In this document: in pieces, positions 60,419 through 64,000 of the stretch
Layout of the letters: every line of letters begins with the position of its first letter
Numbering within the stretch: the stretch's first letter is position 1
Assembly: GCF_900188275.1 (NCBI RefSeq)
Contig: NZ_FZNY01000001.1
Span: forward strand, 496,001-560,000
Origin: Dokdonia pacifica
GTDB taxonomy: Bacteria; Bacteroidota; Bacteroidia; Flavobacteriales; Flavobacteriaceae
Direction of reading: 5' to 3'
Length of the DNA: 64,000 nt
Position numbers and translations under genes: made by a program
The notes under the pieces: generated by a model
What the model was told of the DNA's origin: nothing
Seen by the model: only the letters and a program-made list of their open reading frames with translations
The model's database searches: none

Positions 60419-62170
60419 ATGCTAGATCATATTGATAGTCCATACGCATTAAGACAGCTCTCTATTGACCAATTACCTCAATTAAGTAAGGAATTGCGTC
60501 AGTTTATCATTACCGTTCTATCTACAAAAGAAGGGCATTTAGGAGCAAGTTTAGGTGTTGTAGAGCTCACTATCGCATTACACTATGTATTTAACACCCC
60601 AGAAGATAAACTTATTTGGGATGTAGGACATCAAGCATACGGTCATAAAATATTGACAGGAAGAAAAAATATTTTTCATACCAATAGGCAAAAAGGAGGT
60701 ATTAGTGGGTTTCCAAAAATTTCCGAAAGTAATTATGACACTTTTGGCGTAGGCCATAGCAGCACTTCTATTTCTGCTGCATTAGGAATGGCTATTGCTG
60801 CAAATTTGCAAGGCAAAGAAGAACAACAACACATAGCAGTGATAGGAGACGCTTCTATCGCAAGCGGAATGGCCTTTGAGGGCTTGAATCACGCAGGTGT
60901 AACTGATGCCAACTTACTAGTTATATTAAATGACAATGCAATAGGCATTGACCCCAGCGTTGGTGCATTAAAAAAATACCTTACAAATGTCAAAAAGGGA
61001 ACAGCCAGAGAAGAAAACATTTTTGAAGCGCTGAATTTTGAATACCACGGTCCAATAGACGGACATGATCTTCCTGCTCTTATTGAAGCGCTAAAAAAAT
61101 TACAAAAAATAAAAGGTCCAAAATTCCTTCATGTGATCACTACAAAAGGAAAAGGACTAGCGCTTGCAGAAAAACACCAGATTACTTACCATGCTCCCGG
61201 AAAGTTTGATGCACTCACTGGAGAACGACACGCCAAGGATACCACACAATTACCTCCAAAATACCAAGATGTTTTTGGACACACGATTGTAGAACTAGCA
61301 ACAATCAATAAAAAGATAATAGGCATTACACCAGCCATGCCTACAGGAAGCTCTCTTAAATACATGATAGAGACTTTTCCCGATCGCGCATTTGATGTAG
61401 GTATTGCCGAACAGCATGCCGTCACATTATCTGCAGGAATGGCAACACAAGGAATGGTCGTATTTTGTAATATCTACTCTACCTTTTTACAACGCGCCTA
61501 TGACCAAATCATACATGATGTCGCGCTACAAAATCTGCCAGTTATATTCTGTTTAGATAGAGCTGGACTTGTAGGACAAGACGGTCCAACACACCACGGA
61601 GCTTTTGACTTAGCATACCTCAATTGTATTCCCAATATGATGATCTACGCTCCAAAAGACGAGATAGCGCTTCGAAATATCATGTATACAGCACAATTAG
61701 GACTACCAAACCCTATCGCTATACGATACCCTAGAGGCAGAGGCATTACTATAGATTGGAAACAACCCTTTCAAAAGATCGAAATTGGAAAAGGGCATTG
61801 TGTTCAAAAAGGAAAACGTATTGCCGTTCTATCTATAGGTACGCCTATACATCATGCAATCACAGCCACTCAAAACAAAGCCTACGATATTAGTATTTAT
61901 GATATAGGATTTTTAAAACCTATAGACACTGTACTTCTTGATAGTATTTTCAAAACATATGAAGTGATCATCACCATAGAAGATGGTACTATCAAAGGAG
62001 GACTAGGAAGTGTTATTACGGATTACGCTTTCGCGAAAGCGTATAAAGGCATAATCACATCACTAGGAATTCCGGACAAGTTCATCACTCATGGCACTAC
62101 CGAAGAACTGCAAGAAGAAATAGGTATTTCACCTACCCATATATCTAAAGTCATTGAAAAATATTTATAA
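60419..62170 (+). CDS. dxs: 1-deoxy-D-xylulose-5-phosphate synthase
   Basis: 583 residues (usual length ~620). TPP enzyme that condenses pyruvate and glyceraldehyde 3-phosphate at the start of the MEP isoprenoid pathway. Motifs: GHLGASLGVVELTIALHYVF, WDVGHQAYGHK, the TPP/Mg site in VIGDASIASGMAFEGLNHAG with NDNAIGI, and the catalytic region DVGIAEQHAVTLSAGMA, DRAGLVGQDGPTHHG. The start at 60419 matches the family's N-terminus. The mRNA is probably leaderless. A palindrome at 62027 encodes AFAKA near residue 540. Confidence 0.95.
   Translation: MLDHIDSPYALRQLSIDQLPQLSKELRQFIITVLSTKEGHLGASLGVVELTIALHYVFNTPEDKLIWDVGHQAYGHKILTGRKNIFHTNRQKGGISGFPKISESNYDTFGVGHSSTSISAALGMAIAANLQGKEEQQHIAVIGDASIASGMAFEGLNHAGVTDANLLVILNDNAIGIDPSVGALKKYLTNVKKGTAREENIFEALNFEYHGPIDGHDLPALIEALKKLQKIKGPKFLHVITTKGKGLALAEKHQITYHAPGKFDALTGERHAKDTTQLPPKYQDVFGHTIVELATINKKIIGITPAMPTGSSLKYMIETFPDRAFDVGIAEQHAVTLSAGMATQGMVVFCNIYSTFLQRAYDQIIHDVALQNLPVIFCLDRAGLVGQDGPTHHGAFDLAYLNCIPNMMIYAPKDEIALRNIMYTAQLGLPNPIAIRYPRGRGITIDWKQPFQKIEIGKGHCVQKGKRIAVLSIGTPIHHAITATQNKAYDISIYDIGFLKPIDTVLLDSIFKTYEVIITIEDGTIKGGLGSVITDYAFAKAYKGIITSLGIPDKFITHGTTEELQEEIGISPTHISKVIEKYL
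62027..62040. repeat. Short palindrome (intragenic, dxs)
   Basis: Perfect GCTTTCGCGAAAGC inside TTACGCTTTCGCGAAAGCGTAT (core TACGC...GCGTA). Read as Ala-Phe-Ala-Lys-Ala in DYAFAKAY. Confidence 0.95.
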
Positions 62171-62171
62171 A

Positions 62172-62200
62172 AAAAGGCTGGTTTAAAAAACCAGCCTTTT
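62172..62200. terminator. Bidirectional terminator between dxs and the fungalysin gene
   Basis: 13 bp stem AAAAGGCTGGTTT / AAACCAGCCTTTT with an AAA loop and T/A flanks, between convergent genes. Confidence 0.9.
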
Positions 62201-62224
62201 TGATATTCTATTTATTTTCTTTTC

Positions 62225-64000
62225 TTATTCAATAATAAGTTTAGTAGTATGACTACTGCTATCACTAGTGATATTCATGATATACACTCCTCTTGATAAT
62301 CCTGCTGCATTAACAGACACATTACCTTCAAGTGTTGCAGGCTTATTATAAACCTCTCTACCATTGATATCATAGATAAGTATTTGACCTTCTCCAAATG
62401 TTCCAGCTACACTTACTGTAATTTCTCCATTTGAAGGATTAGGATATACACTAAATACACTATCTAAGTCATTTTCATTTACACTAAGTAATTGCTCACA
62501 GTTTTCGATTACATCTGCTGGAAGATCAAAAGCTTCTTCTTGATCAAATCTATTATTAGAACTTCCTTGTACAGCACTAAATCCTGCTCCACGATTAGCA
62601 AATACATTCCAAATAGTACATACTGCAAAGTCTTTTTCGTCTTCAGGAATTAATGTATTAATCTCTACGGCAGCAATAATAGCATCTCTACCATCAAGGA
62701 AACCAGGGCTACATGGTTGTAACTTTAAACCATCCATTACTAATTGGATCGCAATATTGTTTCCTCCTGTTCCATTATAAACATCTGCATCAAAACCATA
62801 CTGATCTATAAAAGCCCATGTCATATCCCAGAGCATCGTAGCCCATACAGTACCTATACCATGTGGTTGAGATATGTTTGGATTATTTACATCATCATAT
62901 GTTAATGGATTCACAGAAAAATCAGTACTATATCTAGCAGGACGTATTCCTTGTCCTGTAATAGGCTGACCAATAGCGTATGTTCCAATACCTCTACCTT
63001 GCTCTGCAGTATCTTCTGGAGTCATCGTAAGTACCAATCCGAAATAATCAGACCATCCTTCTCCCATTTGCTCTGCATTACCTAAACATCCAGCAGCAGC
63101 AGGACCTCCAGTTAATCTATTTGAAATTCCATGTCCATATTCATGCACAATAATTCCATTATCTAAACTACCATCTAATTGGAAAGGACCATCATTTAAA
63201 AGAGAAACATTAATTTCTTCTCCTCCTTCAAGTGCTGCAATAATTGCTTCACCATCTGCTTGACTTACCATAATACTAGGTATCGTTACTTGACCTCCTA
63301 CAGCTCCCGCTCCCATAGCAAATGGTGCATCTGGAACGTTATTAACCATAATCACAGCAATAGCTCCTTCATCTTCTGCAGCTAATACTTTTACTCCAAA
63401 CTCACATGAACCTCTTCTAATTACTACAATTTTACCATCTAGATCTGCTCCATTAGTAATAGTATCACAAGCATCTATAGGATCTGTAGAATCTCCTGCA
63501 TCATCATCTTGCACTAAAGCTAGATCACCTACTAGCGGCGTATCTTCTGGAAGCTGCGCTCCAAAACCAGCACCTACACCTGAATAACCTCCATCTAAAG
63601 TTCCTCCATTTATAGTAAGAGGCTCTCCTGGAGGTCCTGAAGCACTCCATAGGAACATTTGCATTCTAGGATTACCACCATCTGGAGGTGTTCCAAAATT
63701 TGCATTGTTTAACCCTCCACCATCTTGCGAATCGGCATTTACAGAATCACTTCCTATACCACCATTTCCGTAGTTGTTTTCTTGGAAATTACCACTTTCT
63801 TCATCAAATCCGTATTGATAGAATACATCGTGTATAATATTATTCCAGTAAAATAAGTTTGTTGTTACCGCATCCAGCATATTTACAGGAGCCGTATCAA
63901 AGTTATAATCAAAATCAAAATTTAATTCTTCACCACCATCTGGAGATTCACCAACACCATTATTTGCATTGATATCATCTTGTGCCCAAACATTGTTTCC
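62225..64000 (-). CDS. M36 fungalysin-type metallopeptidase with PA domain and T9SS sorting domain, N-terminus off the window
   Basis: Open to the right edge; 592 residues are visible, the first at 63998 (GNNVWAQDD). The M36 region is in two parts around an inserted PA domain (GDLALVQDDDAGDSTDP to ~GGEEINVSLLND). The zinc site is VHEYGHGISNRL (HExxH) and the third ligand in GEGWSDYFGLVL. The end (SVYPNPSNGEITVSVAGTF, IYDINGREV, GVYIMNI) is a T9SS C-terminal domain, so it is secreted to the surface to degrade protein. The propeptide and signal peptide lie outside the window. Confidence 0.9.
   Translation of the reverse strand, partial: GNNVWAQDDINANNGVGESPDGGEELNFDFDYNFDTAPVNMLDAVTTNLFYWNNIIHDVFYQYGFDEESGNFQENNYGNGGIGSDSVNADSQDGGGLNNANFGTPPDGGNPRMQMFLWSASGPPGEPLTINGGTLDGGYSGVGAGFGAQLPEDTPLVGDLALVQDDDAGDSTDPIDACDTITNGADLDGKIVVIRRGSCEFGVKVLAAEDEGAIAVIMVNNVPDAPFAMGAGAVGGQVTIPSIMVSQADGEAIIAALEGGEEINVSLLNDGPFQLDGSLDNGIIVHEYGHGISNRLTGGPAAAGCLGNAEQMGEGWSDYFGLVLTMTPEDTAEQGRGIGTYAIGQPITGQGIRPARYSTDFSVNPLTYDDVNNPNISQPHGIGTVWATMLWDMTWAFIDQYGFDADVYNGTGGNNIAIQLVMDGLKLQPCSPGFLDGRDAIIAAVEINTLIPEDEKDFAVCTIWNVFANRGAGFSAVQGSSNNRFDQEEAFDLPADVIENCEQLLSVNENDLDSVFSVYPNPSNGEITVSVAGTFGEGQILIYDINGREVYNKPATLEGNVSVNAAGLSRGVYIMNITSDSSSHTTKLIIE

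Noticed and set aside
392-62040. The palindromes as a CRISPR array
   Set aside because: Copies are kilobases apart, often in genes, with no spacers of regular length and no cas genes.
1-64000. tRNA, rRNA or insertion sequence genes
   Set aside because: No cloverleaf-type sequence, rRNA signature or transposase frame was recognised in the gaps, all of which are under 300 bases.

Overview
The window looks like a chromosomal segment of a marine member of the Flavobacteriaceae (phylum Bacteroidota). Three lines of evidence support this: secreted proteins end in type IX secretion (T9SS) sorting domains, many genes carry the Bacteroidota -7 promoter box TAnnTTTG, and several families are typical of this group (DUF4271 beside hemD, DUF4296, DUF2461, a DnaQ-DnaE fusion, an L21 fused to a helix-hairpin-helix domain). 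The DNA is AT-rich. The palindrome GCTTTCGCGAAAGC occurs at least 14 times, which I associate with Dokdonia-like genomes. The genus is an inference, not something the sequence proves.

Layout. 1-5.6 kb: a partial class V aminotransferase, a 2TM protein with folA, a large HD plus Hsp90-like ATPase protein (best candidate for an unusual system) and a SAM methyltransferase. 5.7-11.1 kb: Dps, an isochorismatase-type hydrolase, fabD, an 11-mer repeat lipoprotein, an XRE/S24 regulator, DUF2461, rplU-rpmA. 11.3-18.7 kb: twin lipoproteins, a TonB-dependent receptor divergent from a LytS/LytR-type two-component pair, and a possible caspase-like secreted protein. 19-28 kb: dnaE, rpsP-rimM, a TrmN6-like methyltransferase, gcdH. 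28-34.8 kb: two TPR membrane proteins, a metallophosphoesterase, a GIN/lipoprotein/DoxX operon, a membrane AraC regulator. 34.9-38 kb: an Fe-S operon (mrp, nfu, flavoprotein reductase, small membrane protein, 2Fe-2S ferredoxin). 38-50.7 kb: T9SS-exported proteins, CPBP protease, Atl-like protein, LysE exporter, trmB, glycosyltransferase, PhoR/PhoB-like pair, LuxE-like protein, twin YHS proteins. 50.8-64 kb: tyrS, an SDR protein, a dpm/pyrC/DUF4296 operon, DUF4271-hemD, aspS, a cold-shock protein, tadA, dxs and a partial M36 fungalysin.

Most of the window is housekeeping. The distinctive signal is a nested set of small repeats. A short palindrome (TACGCTTTCGCGAAAGCGTA, core 14 bp) is found both between genes and inside at least eight coding regions, where it is read in three frames as AFAKA, LSRK or FRES. 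Six copies of a longer ~62 bp derivative lie only downstream of genes and share the same outer arms. A third palindrome (CCTGCCTGCCGGCAGGCAGG or a shortened form) is inserted into one short and one long copy, each time directly before TTC. A tandem gene duplication at 11.3-12.6 kb carries the short form after one copy and the long form after the other at the matching position, a natural before/after comparison.

No rRNA, tRNA, CRISPR array, insertion sequence or prophage was recognised. No gene-free stretch exceeds 300 bases.
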